DNA of 64,000 nucleotides from contig CAMUZE010000002.1 in NCBI GenBank assembly GCA_947165135.1, positions 27,083 through 91,082 of the forward strand. Direction: 5' to 3'. Origin of the DNA: an uncultured Clostridia bacterium (GTDB lineage: Bacteria > Bacillota_I > Bacilli_A > RF39 > UBA660). Of the stretch, positions 9,201-18,167 are shown piece by piece (position 1 is the first letter of the stretch; each line of letters starts with the position of its first letter). The notes under the pieces are model-generated. The model had not been told where the DNA came from, made no database searches, and saw only the letters and a list, made by a program, of their open reading frames with translations. Made by a program: the position numbers and the translations under genes.

Positions 9201-12200
9201 GCGGCATTTCCACCACCGAATACTGAGCATGAACTTAGAAGTGTACAACTCGATGTTCCAACCTCAGTAGTTCCACCAACTATAATACTTGTGTTTCCAA
9301 GTACTTTTGCAGTTGCTCCATTACCTCCAGCATAAGCACTTGTTCCTAAAGTAGAATCATTTATCATAACATCAGTGCTTCCTAGAACAATACCATTATT
9401 TCCTCCGCCATAGATGCTTCCACCTACAGTAATTCCATCCATTTTAAGTTCAGTTGAACCATTAACGGCAGCAGAAGTACCATTTCCAGCAGCATATACT
9501 GAACCATCTATAGTTGTTGTTCCATTAATTATTACAGATGTATTTGTTCCAACAGTACCATTATTTCCTCCACCATATACATCGTGGGCTAAAGTACCAT
9601 CAGTTATTGTCAATTCAGTTGAACCAGTGACAGTTGCGGATAAACCATTTCCTCCGGCAAATACTGAGCCATATATGGCAGTTCCATCAATTGTTATTGA
9701 TGTGTTTCCACCAACTGTACCATTATTTCCTCCACCATATACATCATGTGATACAGATCCATCTATTATTTGTAATTCAGTTGTCCCACTTACTGTTGCG
9801 GATGAACCATTTCCTCCGGCAAATACTGATCCAGTAACCGGTACATTATCAATAATTATATTAGTGTTTCCACCGACAGTACCGTTGTTTCCTCCACCAT
9901 ATACATCTACCGCTACTGTACTATCAGTAATAGTTAGTCCAGTATTAACACCTACAGAAGCAGTTGTACCTTTACCACCAGCAAACACTGAACCACTTAA
10001 TGCAGAAGAATCAATTGTCACTGAAGTACTTCCAGTTACAGCACCATTATTTCCTCCACCATAAACATCTCCGCCTATTGTACCATCAGTAATTGTTAGT
10101 CCTGTTGATCCACTTACTGTCGCTGTTGAACCATTTCCTCCGGCAAATACAGATGCACCAACAGATGCATTATCTATTTCAACCGAAGTATTTCCAGTTA
10201 CAACGCCTTGGTTTCCTCCACCATATAGATTACCAGTTACGCTTCCTCCTAGTAAATCAACATCTACATTTCCATTTACATTAGCAGCATTACCACCACC
10301 ATATAATGTGTTAATAGTTCCACCATTAACTACAGTAGTTGCACTTGTTACAGCTGCTTGGTTTCCTCCACCATATACATTTGTTATGGTTCCAGTTGTT
10401 ATTTCTACATTTGTATCACCTGAAGCGGCATTATTACCACCACCATATACATCAGTAATAACACCAGTGGTTACAGTTACATTAGTTGTTGTAGTTGAAC
10501 CTCCTGCGTTGTTTCCACCATATAAACTAGTTATAGTTCCATGATTAATTGTTATATTTGATGTGGTAACAGTTCCACTTTGATTAGAACCACCAAAAAC
10601 ACTAGTAACATGTAAATTGTTATTTGATGGAGTAATATTTACATTAGTTGTTGCAGCACCAGCTTGATTTCCCCCGCCATATACTGCGCCAATTGTATTT
10701 GTTGCATTATTTACTGTTACATGTGTAGCCTCTGTTACAGCAGCTTTGTTTCCACCACCATATATTAAATTAGTTGTTCCGTTGTTTACTGTTACAAAAG
10801 TATTTGTTGCCGGTGCTTCATTACCACCACCAAATATAGTTGTTGCTGTTCCACCAGTTAATGTTACATTTGCAGCAGTTGTTGTGCCACCAGCATTATT
10901 TGCACCATATGCAGTTGTTGTTGTTCCACCATTAATAACTAAGTTAGATGTTCCAACATCACCTGTTGTATTAGATCCACCATATGCATTAGTGATTGTA
11001 CCATTATTGATTGTTACATGAGTAGTTGTAACACCTACTGAGTTACCTCCACCATATACATTTGTTACTGTACCTTTTCCAATAGTAACATTTGATGTAG
11101 TAACAAGTCCTGACTGGTTAGATCCACCATATACATTTGTCACATTTATATTATTACTTCCAGATTGAGATATTAAATTAACATTTGTAGTAGTTGCTCC
11201 TGCTTGATTTCCTCCACCATATACATTTGGAATAGTGTTAGTGGCATTACGAACATTAACAGTTGTAGTTCCTGTACTAACTAAGTTACCACCACCATAT
11301 ACAGCGGAAGTTACCGCTCCTCCATTAATATTAACAGTTGTTGCGTTACATGTACCACCTTGGTTATTACCACCAAATATAGTACTTGTTGACCCTCCAG
11401 TTACATCTATTGTAGTCGTAAGGACTGTTCCACTCTGGTTAGAACCACCATACATAGTAGTTACTGAACCACCCCTCATGTATATGTGTGTATTATCAAC
11501 AGAAGTTTTATTTCCACCACCATATACATTTGTAATAGTTCCGCCATCTATATACACAAGGGGATCTTTTGCAGGCTTTCCAGCCTCATCAAATCCACCA
11601 AATACGCTTCCTATTGTCCCCCCATTTATATCAACTGTTATTTGACCAGGTACATAAGGAGTATAAGTACTACTACCTTTTGCACCCCCAAATACTGAGT
11701 CAGTAATTGTTCCTTTGTTTACTGTTACATTAACTGTTTTGTTATTAGCAGCAGGATTTGTTGCAACTGCATTAACTGTACCATAAGCACTACCACCATA
11801 TACTGAACCATTAATAGTTGGGCCAGTTGATGATGTACCAATATTTACAGAGATATTATTATTTACAAAAGTACCATAATTGGTTGCATCTTGATAGCCA
11901 CCTTCACCGCCACCATATACATCTGTTTTTACTGTACCCGCTTGTATATTTACAGTTGAAGAGCCATAAATTCTTCCTTTAGTACGAGAACCACCATATA
12001 CTGAACCGTCTACTGTTCCGTCATCCATTGTAATTGTAATATTACACGTATTTCTATCAGTTCCAGCACCATTGTTATTTCCACCACCATATACTGAACC
12101 CTTTATTTCACCGCCGTGAATTATTATGTTAGTTGAATATGTTTGGTTAGTGCCTTTTTGTCCAGTTGCACCATGGTTTCCTCCACCATATACATTTTTA

Positions 12201-15200
12201 TTTATAGTGGCTTCACCATCTATAATAACATTTGAATTGTTAACAGTTCCAATTGAACTATATCCTTCTCGTCCATTTCCAATTCCAAATACACTTCCAG
12301 CTTCTACTTGTGAATTAGTTTCTAGTGTTCCAGATGCAATATTAGGATCTCCTATCACTGCTTTTCCGCCAATATATACATAAGAATCACCATCTACTGT
12401 ACTTGTATACTGTGTATCATCGCCTTCAATTCCGTTAGATCCACCAAATACCGCATAATTAACACGGCCACCAGTTACTTGAATAATTCTATTTCCATAA
12501 GTTTCACTTCGTCCGGCACCTCCTATGATAACATCAACATATCCACCTTTCATATTGATATAACTATCATTATATGAACTAATATTAGATGTAGATAGAG
12601 GGCCACCTATTAAATTGTAAATCCAGCCGCCTTCAACTATTGCAAATCTTGGGCTAGTATGACTACCATTACCACGGCCGCCAACATATATACCAGCAGC
12701 ATAATCTGCTTTATTACTTCCATATCTTCCACTTTTAACAAGAGTATGTAACATAGGAGTGGTAATATTAGTTCCTTTTATGTCTCCAAACCATGATCCT
12801 GATAAACAGTACATTACATCTAATTTAGAAGACGTAGCAGGTGTTGTTTCAGTTACTTTATCATAATCATTTCCAAACGTTCCATATGCATCAACATATT
12901 GAGTAAACGAACTCAAATAGTTTGCATTAGCGCCTGTAGTGGTTAATCCCAAGTTATTATATATACCTGATTCAACTATAAATGTGTATCTGGCCATATT
13001 AGAACTACTTACGGAACTCATATTTCCACCAATAACGTAATCAAAACTAACAGTAGTGTTATTATATGATGTAATATTTCTTCCTATCTTACAATTATGA
13101 TAGTTACAATACATACTATCATATGCTGGGGTGGTATAGTAATTATATCTACTTCCTCCACGTACCTGAGGCGATGTATCATCATCTATTCTATCCACAC
13201 CTCTTATACGCATATTTTCAATTTTTGTATCATTATAAGCAAGTATTCTTAGTTCTCTTGCGTCCCAATAATATGAACTTATATTATTTGTATTACCTTG
13301 AACAGCAGTAAAAGTAAATGGTTTATTTTGAGAACTTCCCCAAGTACCAGTTATATTTCCTCCCATCACTACAATGTTTGTATCTCTAGTTGTTTTGTAA
13401 TATAGAATATCTCCATTAGTATAAACTTCAGGATTATTATTTATATCATAGAATTGTATTAATTCATAATAATTGCATCCACCATTAGTGTTACAAGTAC
13501 CACTTGTCATTACATCGCCATCAGAATCAAAGTATCCAACTAATGACCCGTTTCTTGGAATATTTATAGTTCTATAATATCCTGCAGTAGATTCACCAAC
13601 AGGTATTTCTGATGTATAATTTAACGTTGCTGGAACAGTTGAAATAGTCATAGTGCCATTAACAAGTTTATAATAATCTGTATTGCTATTATATGTACCA
13701 GTAGCAGGTTCATAAAAATAACATCTTCCAAATAAACCAGCGCTACATCTACCAGTTAATGGATTACCATTAGCATCAACTGCTCCCGCTGGATAATTGT
13801 TGTTATTACGAATATTGGAATATACATAAAAACCTGTTATGTCATACGTGTATGTTACAGCTGAAATAGCATGAAATCCATCATCTTCTAAATAACCAAA
13901 TGTGTTAGACCAACTACTTGCATATGTTGTGATTGCTCCAACACCCCAAATTGCATAGAAATTGATATTGATGTTTTCAGGTGTTGTTCCATTATAAGTA
14001 ATAGGTATTTTAACACTTCTAACATAAATATCTGTGTCTAGTGAAATTATAGCGTCACTATAATCAGTTAGCCAACCTTGGAATACACGATTATTAGGAT
14101 TCTTACTATACGGATTATCTATCAAATCAAACTCAACATAATCATCCGAAGTATTACTGCTTGTTCCATTATCATTAATTGGGTATACTTTGTAGTAAAC
14201 AAATTGATTATGATTTTCGCTTGCAGATAAAACTCCTGTATATCTATTTTGATAATCCCTACCATAATAATGTGTTTCAATATACACTAAATTTGAATCG
14301 TTATATATATTTTTCTTTGTTGTAGTAGGTAGTGTCCCATCAGAAGAGTAAGTATAATTTAATCCATCATAATAATTAGCATCGCTTTCATATTCATTTA
14401 TATATACTACTGTTCCTTCCGTACCACTATTATGAGCAGATGGAGCATTAGCTCTTAATGACTTAGTTCCTCTTTTAGGTGATGATTCATTTTTACCATT
14501 GTTTTGAAGTTTAAATACATTATCTTGTATTTTCCATTTTATATCGCTACCATCATTTAACAAATCTAACATTGCCTTTGTTGAGTAATTATTATTAAAT
14601 TCTATTTTATTTTCATTGTTAACACGATATTTATACATAGTATCACTATCTTTAATATCATAATCTCCCATTAATGGTAATGTTGTAGTATTATAAATAA
14701 TATTTTCAATAGTTGAACCACCATAATTGCCAATTAATAAAGGACTTAATAATGTGCTTTCTGAACCAGATATACTAATATTTCGAACGACATTTTCTTG
14801 ATTATCATAAAGAATAAAAACAGTTGAATAAATGTCTTTGCCTATGTCTTTTGTATTAATTCTAACGTTATTAATTGATATGTTTTTAATAGTTGAATGA
14901 TCTGCACTTGATATTAAAGCAACATTGACTTTAGTTATTTCTATTTTCCCTTCTTTAATTTCACCAGGTATATCTTCAGGAGCATTATCATCTTTTACAG
15001 TTTCAATATCAGTATTATCCTCGATACTATCAGTCTTTTCGCTAACGTCATTATCAGATTCAGAGTTTGTAATATTGTTAGGTATCTCATCATCTTTTTT
15101 ATTAGTTTCTGCAGGTTCTTCATCTTTAATAGAGGCTACTTCTTCCCCACTACCACCATTATTTTCAGTTTTTCCTTCATCATTAGTATATGTAGTATCT

Positions 15201-16009
15201 TCATTTGCATTTTCTAGTTTTATATCATCAGCAAGAAGCATAGCAATAGGTTCACTATCCGTATTGTTTCCTTCTACATTATCAACATTAAGTTCTTCTT
15301 GTGTTTTCTCTTTTTCTTGTGCCTTTATTTCATCTTCTGCAGTTTTTTCACCAGTTTCATTATCATCATTTTTTTCTTCTTTTAAATTATCATCAATTGT
15401 TTCTTCTTGTGTTTTTACATCATCTGTTTCTGGATTTTCATTATTTCCATCATTGTTTTTTGTTTCTTCTTTAATAGGCTCGACTAGTTCTTTATTTTCC
15501 TCTTTAATATTATCAACATTAATAATAATGTCACTAAAATTAATGTTTCTAACATTAGCGTTAGATAATGAATCAAACAATGAGAAAGTTACCTCGTCGC
15601 CAACATCATTTAGATAATAATTATTAATTTCAAAATTAGAAATTGTAAATCCGTTACCATTTAATACTCCACTAAATGGTTTATTGAATTTTGCAAATGA
15701 AAAATCATGACCATCAAGATTAATGTTGTTTTTTATTTCATAAGATTTATCATAATATTGGACTGATTCTTCACTATTAATTAAAGTAAAAAAATAAGCA
15801 AGCTCACTACCATTATTTATAATATAAGGATTTTTAATACTACCATCACCAGAAGCAAATTTTTTGGCAACAGTTCCATCCCAAATAGTGGATGTTGTTT
15901 TTTCACTAAATGTGTTATATAAAATTACTGCATTTAAAAGGAAAAATAGGACAAAAACTGCTATTATAAGTCGTCTTTCTTTAAGTTGTTTTAATACCTT
16001 TTCCTTCAT
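6278..16009 (-). CDS. Giant 3243-residue surface protein with about forty Y/F-G-G-G-N repeats
   Basis: Residues 13-33 form a membrane or signal segment. Residues 35-160 contain an N-terminal domain with GDGSIKNPYIINNGSEL and VLNGNGFTISN, similar to right-handed beta-helix/GLUG-type adhesins. Residues about 165-365 are a very acidic Glu/Asp/Asn/Lys linker. A region near residues 540-710 ends in FQGW...FYAIW, like Listeria-Bacteroides (InlB B) repeats. Residues about 1185-2380 carry some forty copies of a 20-30 residue unit centred on VYGGGN or VFAGGN, probably a beta-solenoid. About 860 beta-rich residues follow. Cysteine pairs occur at several places. There is no LPXTG sortase signal or C-terminal anchor, so attachment is probably through the N-terminal segment. 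It has its own promoter (16039-16067) and a GTAGGAG ribosome-binding site. Function as an adhesin or matrix component is inference. Confidence 0.8.
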   Translation of the reverse strand: MKEKVLKQLKERRLIIAVFVLFFLLNAVILYNTFSEKTTSTIWDGTVAKKFASGDGSIKNPYIINNGSELAYFFTLINSEESVQYYDKSYEIKNNINLDGHDFSFAKFNKPFSGVLNGNGFTISNFEINNYYLNDVGDEVTFSLFDSLSNANVRNINFSDIIINVDNIKEENKELVEPIKEETKNNDGNNENPETDDVKTQEETIDDNLKEEKNDDNETGEKTAEDEIKAQEKEKTQEELNVDNVEGNNTDSEPIAMLLADDIKLENANEDTTYTNDEGKTENNGGSGEEVASIKDEEPAETNKKDDEIPNNITNSESDNDVSEKTDSIEDNTDIETVKDDNAPEDIPGEIKEGKIEITKVNVALISSADHSTIKNISINNVRINTKDIGKDIYSTVFILYDNQENVVRNISISGSESTLLSPLLIGNYGGSTIENIIYNTTTLPLMGDYDIKDSDTMYKYRVNNENKIEFNNNYSTKAMLDLLNDGSDIKWKIQDNVFKLQNNGKNESSPKRGTKSLRANAPSAHNSGTEGTVVYINEYESDANYYDGLNYTYSSDGTLPTTTKKNIYNDSNLVYIETHYYGRDYQNRYTGVLSASENHNQFVYYKVYPINDNGTSSNTSDDYVEFDLIDNPYSKNPNNRVFQGWLTDYSDAIISLDTDIYVRSVKIPITYNGTTPENININFYAIWGVGAITTYASSWSNTFGYLEDDGFHAISAVTYTYDITGFYVYSNIRNNNNYPAGAVDANGNPLTGRCSAGLFGRCYFYEPATGTYNSNTDYYKLVNGTMTISTVPATLNYTSEIPVGESTAGYYRTINIPRNGSLVGYFDSDGDVMTSGTCNTNGGCNYYELIQFYDINNNPEVYTNGDILYYKTTRDTNIVVMGGNITGTWGSSQNKPFTFTAVQGNTNNISSYYWDARELRILAYNDTKIENMRIRGVDRIDDDTSPQVRGGSRYNYYTTPAYDSMYCNYHNCKIGRNITSYNNTTVSFDYVIGGNMSSVSSSNMARYTFIVESGIYNNLGLTTTGANANYLSSFTQYVDAYGTFGNDYDKVTETTPATSSKLDVMYCLSGSWFGDIKGTNITTPMLHTLVKSGRYGSNKADYAAGIYVGGRGNGSHTSPRFAIVEGGWIYNLIGGPLSTSNISSYNDSYINMKGGYVDVIIGGAGRSETYGNRIIQVTGGRVNYAVFGGSNGIEGDDTQYTSTVDGDSYVYIGGKAVIGDPNIASGTLETNSQVEAGSVFGIGNGREGYSSIGTVNNSNVIIDGEATINKNVYGGGNHGATGQKGTNQTYSTNIIIHGGEIKGSVYGGGNNNGAGTDRNTCNITITMDDGTVDGSVYGGSRTKGRIYGSSTVNIQAGTVKTDVYGGGEGGYQDATNYGTFVNNNISVNIGTSSTGPTINGSVYGGSAYGTVNAVATNPAANNKTVNVTVNKGTITDSVFGGAKGSSTYTPYVPGQITVDINGGTIGSVFGGFDEAGKPAKDPLVYIDGGTITNVYGGGNKTSVDNTHIYMRGGSVTTMYGGSNQSGTVLTTTIDVTGGSTSTIFGGNNQGGTCNATTVNINGGAVTSAVYGGGNLVSTGTTTVNVRNATNTIPNVYGGGNQAGATTTNVNLISQSGSNNINVTNVYGGSNQSGLVTTSNVTIGKGTVTNVYGGGNSVGVTTTHVTINNGTITNAYGGSNTTGDVGTSNLVINGGTTTTAYGANNAGGTTTAANVTLTGGTATTIFGGGNEAPATNTFVTVNNGTTNLIYGGGNKAAVTEATHVTVNNATNTIGAVYGGGNQAGAATTNVNITPSNNNLHVTSVFGGSNQSGTVTTSNITINHGTITSLYGGNNAGGSTTTTNVTVTTGVITDVYGGGNNAASGDTNVEITTGTITNVYGGGNQAAVTSATTVVNGGTINTLYGGGNAANVNGNVDVDLLGGSVTGNLYGGGNQGVVTGNTSVEIDNASVGASVFAGGNGSTATVSGSTGLTITDGTIGGDVYGGGNNGAVTGSTSVTIDSSALSGSVFAGGKGTTASVGVNTGLTITDSTVAVDVYGGGNNGTVGGNTNIIIDNVPVTGSVFAGGNGSSATVSGTTELQIIDGSVSHDVYGGGNNGTVGGNTSITIDGTAIYGSVFAGGNGLSATVTGSTELTITDGTLAHDVYGGGNNGTVGTNTSVIINGTTTIDGSVYAAGNGTSAAVNGSTELKMDGITVGGSIYGGGNNGIVLGSTDVMINDSTLGTSAYAGGNGATAKVLGNTSIIVGGTTEVGTSSCTLLSSCSVFGGGNAAETGTQSADNSVASVKIAGAIIHGNVYGGANTSKVYGETDVNIGNDVTLVNGISSGDIVISGTVFGGGEANASGSDVYDWTFISVTQGINVNINGANRNQFTISGSIFGSGNASTAAGDSTVTIKNYGTFNDPKRNVSIQRTNLLVIDNSSIVLEGATDRENEYSDVLFTLSRIDELDLKNNSTLFLETGANLLKEFKSLTSNGSLAAVQIDTEHGTVTKNVDNRVYMFADKKLNIAKNQSATDYGEVSGMSFFGMYKYNGNGTINTGIYNKFNYDEVLDWGGVFDNVSSYVLGLHKTNHDIEVDGFYTNYIDEETSKNKINYIEPIPPVGQMYMWTIGEGVIEYEVDLSASKYSTLGTTELSLRDFTDPNTSFQILGFDYSELASGIQLVEKTNISKIANTTNDADTIMGLSMETSNSGWLTNGYTSFLSRANNNIIGTREYVGGNSTSTPTVLFYLHHSKNIGTSGDMGRVRIQLMSVRQIDALTKETKRLIITANLTRTLFDTVNYEGALTPGRKYDLFTSTTANITSSSAISTYYSLFNSGSTIYRTGYYRTLVSNYVLPLNTKITMIDLSKNTPEYYYHVITQNDVTSATSQLSLYNEATYNFSILEVMGAINSGVYYNDATKNSEYCTANNYCNEDFIFIIDFGDTNITSDALNNELLLEIRNATNDTIYSVLAPQHLDLVYNIYANKDAVIDIDGELDKEKIYAGETFTADLDIEYTQSTIGSATIYDTHYFDSKLGIKISLINEDGNVVPGITLLGLYYTIGEDRYYPNIDGTTRVKIADKVDSAEKWIIVNTGTSSLASGDYKLRVETFGSPDGIYYGLNSSDYVDLDIEIVNEIYGLNIETSAEEMMIDAATGTNANGDNTIVYNVRYNSGLTSPKINFKMYRRNYNTVYDTTYTLVDAADYLDNILFQGYNTNEYIFLDNPTDNAQVIFTLKDDLLTGTYKIEFILYGDTSIIGTLERYIIIK
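8865..12455 (-). repeat. Tandem VYGGGN-type coding repeats of the giant surface protein
   Basis: About forty variants of (V/I/L/A)(Y/F)(G/A)GGN occur here in frame. Between about 9325 and 10230 they merge into a two-part unit: YGGGNNG alternates with FAGGNG, each with its own TxxTI strand. The DNA marker cctcca recurs at 9567, 9729, 9891, 10053 and 10215, an exact 162-bp (54-codon) period. Elsewhere the units are shorter and irregular, about 22-30 codons. Confidence 0.85.
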
Positions 16010-16038
16010 TTAACTCCTACTCTTCCATTCTATTTAAA

Positions 16039-16067
16039 ATTATATCATATTAGTGTCGAATTAACAA
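16039..16067 (-). promoter_or_regulatory. Promoter of the giant surface gene with a Spo0A-box-like heptamer
   Basis: Read on the minus strand, TTGTTA (16067-16062) and TATAAT (16044-16039) are separated by 17 bp. TTCGACA, the reverse complement of the Spo0A box TGTCGAA, lies in the spacer (16054-16060). A regulator bound there would probably block this promoter. The Spo0A assignment is inferred from sequence identity with the consensus. Confidence 0.6.
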
Positions 16068-16102
16068 TATTTTGTGCTTCTTTTTTATGCTAAAAAATGG
16101 CA

Positions 16103-16133
16103 CAAAAAAAGCAGGAAAACCTGCATTTTTTTA
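16103..16133 (-). terminator. Intrinsic terminator after the 376-residue surface protein gene
   Basis: A GCAGG/CCTGC stem (16111-16115 with 16120-16124) and a four-base loop are followed on the minus strand by seven T. An A-run on the other side would let it act on the plus strand too. It separates the 16138-17268 gene from the giant gene, which has its own promoter. Confidence 0.8.
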
Positions 16134-16137
16134 ATTA

Positions 16138-17268
16138 TTAATGAGTTATTGTTGGGTCATCTAATGTGAATCCTAAATTATAAGTCAAATATGCTCCAGA
16201 TGCTGAGTTTTCACAGTCTATATCTTGACCTTCTACCCACATATATACTCTAATCTTTGTAACACCAGCACTTAAACTGAATATTGGATAATAATCAGTT
16301 GCTCCTGAAGCAGCTTTACCATAATATGAGAAAGTTGCATCATTAGTTTGAGAATATGCGGCATTAGTTCTTACAAGTGTTGCATGTGAATTACCAACAG
16401 CCTCAAAATATGTACTTGATGGTGTTCCTGGTGGGTTAGTACTTGGTAATAAGATTGGACTTGAAATTTGAGCTTTAACTCCTACGTATGATACTGGGTC
16501 AGTTGCAAGACCAGTTGATGAATTCCATGTTGAAACTGTAATACCATATGACTGATTAGCTGTAGTTATAGCAGCTTGAGTATGAGCATCATAATTTGGT
16601 TCAACTATAATTGATGAAGTACCATTTTTATAACCTTGTAAAGTACTTAGTGTTTCTGTTGCAGCACCATTTCCTTCAATTACAAATGCATATCTTGCAG
16701 CATTTTCAAGGTATTTTTGTGTATGACCAGAAGTATTTACAACGCCTGATCCTCTATCCAAATAAACAGTTGCAGCTTCATCAACTTTTAAGAAGATATC
16801 AAATGCAACAAAATCTGGGCTTGTACCAGTTGTAGTGCCTTGAATCCATCTAGATTCAGTTAATCTAGCACCAGTAGTTAGTGCTAATGCACCACCTTGG
16901 TTAGAGTCTCCTTCTACAGTACCTTTAAAGAATTCCATTAATCCTTTATTAGCACCATCAGTAGTTGTAACTGTACCACTAGTAGATACTGGATTTAGTT
17001 CACTAGGTAGCATATTAATATTATTAGTATATGCAGTAGCATTATTAATATCTGAGTTGCTAATAATAGTTTTCCATTCATTAGCATCAGTAGATATTTG
17101 TAGACCAGTACTTGCAGCAATATGAACATTAATTGGATCAATTGTTACAGTTCTGTTTGCAGTAAACCATGCATATGTTGATGTAGATAACATTAATACT
17201 GTTAAAAACAACAATAATATCAATGATCTAAGTCTTTTTCTTCTTTCATCATTTTTCTTTTTTGCCAT
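16138..17268 (-). CDS. Surface protein with SipW-type signal segment and WVEGxDxxC motif
   Basis: The ATG at 17268 (MAKKKNDERRKRLRS) has GGAG upstream. The longer frame would start at a GTG lying inside that ribosome-binding site. After the basic start come a hydrophobic segment and STYAWFTANRTV, a typical SipW-dependent junction with AWF. The remaining 330 or so residues are Thr/Ser/Ala-rich beta material with few charged residues. The C-terminal part contains VYMWVEGQDIDC, also found in the neighbouring 240-residue protein. The high content of small residues suggests an abundant structural surface protein. The gene follows its neighbour after 5 bp and ends at a strong terminator. Confidence 0.7.
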   Translation of the reverse strand: MAKKKNDERRKRLRSLILLLFLTVLMLSTSTYAWFTANRTVTIDPINVHIAASTGLQISTDANEWKTIISNSDINNATAYTNNINMLPSELNPVSTSGTVTTTDGANKGLMEFFKGTVEGDSNQGGALALTTGARLTESRWIQGTTTGTSPDFVAFDIFLKVDEAATVYLDRGSGVVNTSGHTQKYLENAARYAFVIEGNGAATETLSTLQGYKNGTSSIIVEPNYDAHTQAAITTANQSYGITVSTWNSSTGLATDPVSYVGVKAQISSPILLPSTNPPGTPSSTYFEAVGNSHATLVRTNAAYSQTNDATFSYYGKAASGATDYYPIFSLSAGVTKIRVYMWVEGQDIDCENSASGAYLTYNLGFTLDDPTITH

Positions 17269-17273
17269 AAGCC

Positions 17274-17996
17274 TCACTCCAATTCTTTTATTGTTTCACT
17301 ATTATGCTCTTCTGTTAGTTTCATATGTAATCTTACATGTCCACCAATTAGAGCATTTGTACATTCTGGGTCGTCTCCCTCAATCCAAATAACAACTGTT
17401 ATTTTATCAAGGTCTCCAGCCTTCATGTCTTTTCTTTGTTCTAATATAATAGTTCCGTCTTCATCATCCCTGAACTTTACCGTTCCTTTTTCTGGTGCAC
17501 CATTTATACTACTACCCTTAGCATAAACAGTTTTTACATCATTTAGATAAATCATTATTCGAAGTGCTTCATCAGCATTCTTAATAACATCATCCATCAT
17601 AATGTAATACCAGTAATTAAGAATAGCTTGTCCTTGATTCTCCATATAGAATGAATATGCTATATAATTTTTTCCATTGTGTGATCCTTCATGTTCCGTA
17701 ATATCATTTGGAAGCCACTTTATAGATATATTATCCATAAATTGCAAGTCATCCGCCTTTAGTCTCCTTTTTGGAGTTGGATCATTTAAAGTCTCATACA
17801 TCGCAAGTCCACTATATAACATCTCATTTCTATCGAGTGAGACAATGAAACTACCATCATCAAGAAGAATCTTTAAAACAATATAAACAACTATTAATAA
17901 CAAAAGCAACAAAAATACAGAAAGTTTAATAAATCTACCTAACTTATGCCACCCTCTAATTCTATTTGCTTTAACTACTACATCGTTTTTTGCCAT
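17274..17996 (-). CDS. Membrane-anchored surface protein with WIEGDDPEC motif
   Basis: The ATG at 17996 (MAKNDVVVKANRIRG) is preceded by AGGAGAG; ten extra upstream codons in the frame lack such a site. A single membrane segment (about residues 27-50, rich in Leu/Val) follows a basic stretch, and the remaining 190 residues should be extracytoplasmic. The C-terminal VVIWIEGDDPECTNALIGG motif matches the pattern in the next gene, so the two probably share a domain. It is the first gene of the surface locus, directly behind a consensus promoter. It may anchor or nucleate the downstream surface protein, which is inference. Confidence 0.65.
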   Translation of the reverse strand: MAKNDVVVKANRIRGWHKLGRFIKLSVFLLLLLLIVVYIVLKILLDDGSFIVSLDRNEMLYSGLAMYETLNDPTPKRRLKADDLQFMDNISIKWLPNDITEHEGSHNGKNYIAYSFYMENQGQAILNYWYYIMMDDVIKNADEALRIMIYLNDVKTVYAKGSSINGAPEKGTVKFRDDEDGTIILEQRKDMKAGDLDKITVVIWIEGDDPECTNALIGGHVRLHMKLTEEHNSETIKELE

Positions 17997-18062
17997 AAAT
18001 ACTCTCCTATGAAAAGTAGTAATCAATACATGATAAAAATCTCTACTATCATATATACTTTA

Positions 18063-18106
18063 ATTATAGGGAAACAATTAAAAAATGTCAACAATATTCG
18101 ACATTT
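18063..18106 (-). promoter_or_regulatory. Consensus promoter of the surface locus with an overlapping inverted repeat and Spo0A-box heptamer
   Basis: Read on the minus strand, TTGACA (18091-18086) and TATAAT (18068-18063) match sigma-A boxes exactly, with a 17-bp spacer. The -35 box lies inside an inverted repeat with 7-bp arms, AAATGTC and GACATTT (18083-18106). Its upstream arm contains TGTCGAA on the minus strand (18103-18097), the Spo0A box. This arrangement suggests a repressor or Spo0A operator at a strong promoter. Confidence 0.65.
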
Positions 18107-18128
18107 TTCACATTATTTTTTTGTAAAA

Positions 18129-18156
18129 TAAAAAGATATATATTTATATCTTTTTA
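18129..18156 (-). terminator. Probable terminator of the DUF975 gene
   Basis: AAAAGATATA (18131-18140) pairs with TATATCTTTT (18145-18154) around a 4-base loop. It sits just past the stop of the 18168-18782 gene. The stem is all weak pairs apart from one G-C, so the call is moderate. Confidence 0.5.
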
Positions 18157-18167
18157 CTAAAAATAAA

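Noticed and set aside
9414..10064. 216-codon open frame on the plus strand inside the giant gene (and several similar ones between 8520 and 15617)
   Set aside because: It is antisense to the repeats. The exact codon periodicity of the tandem units keeps the opposite frame open, and the products are Pro/Leu-rich strings without ribosome-binding sites.
9325..10230. Regular 162-bp spacing reminiscent of a CRISPR array
   Set aside because: The repeats are coding, in frame and degenerate, with no constant short repeat separating unique spacers and no cas genes nearby.
17269..17277. Upstream GTG start for the 376-residue surface protein
   Set aside because: The GTG lies inside the GGAGTGAGG ribosome-binding site of the ATG at 17268.
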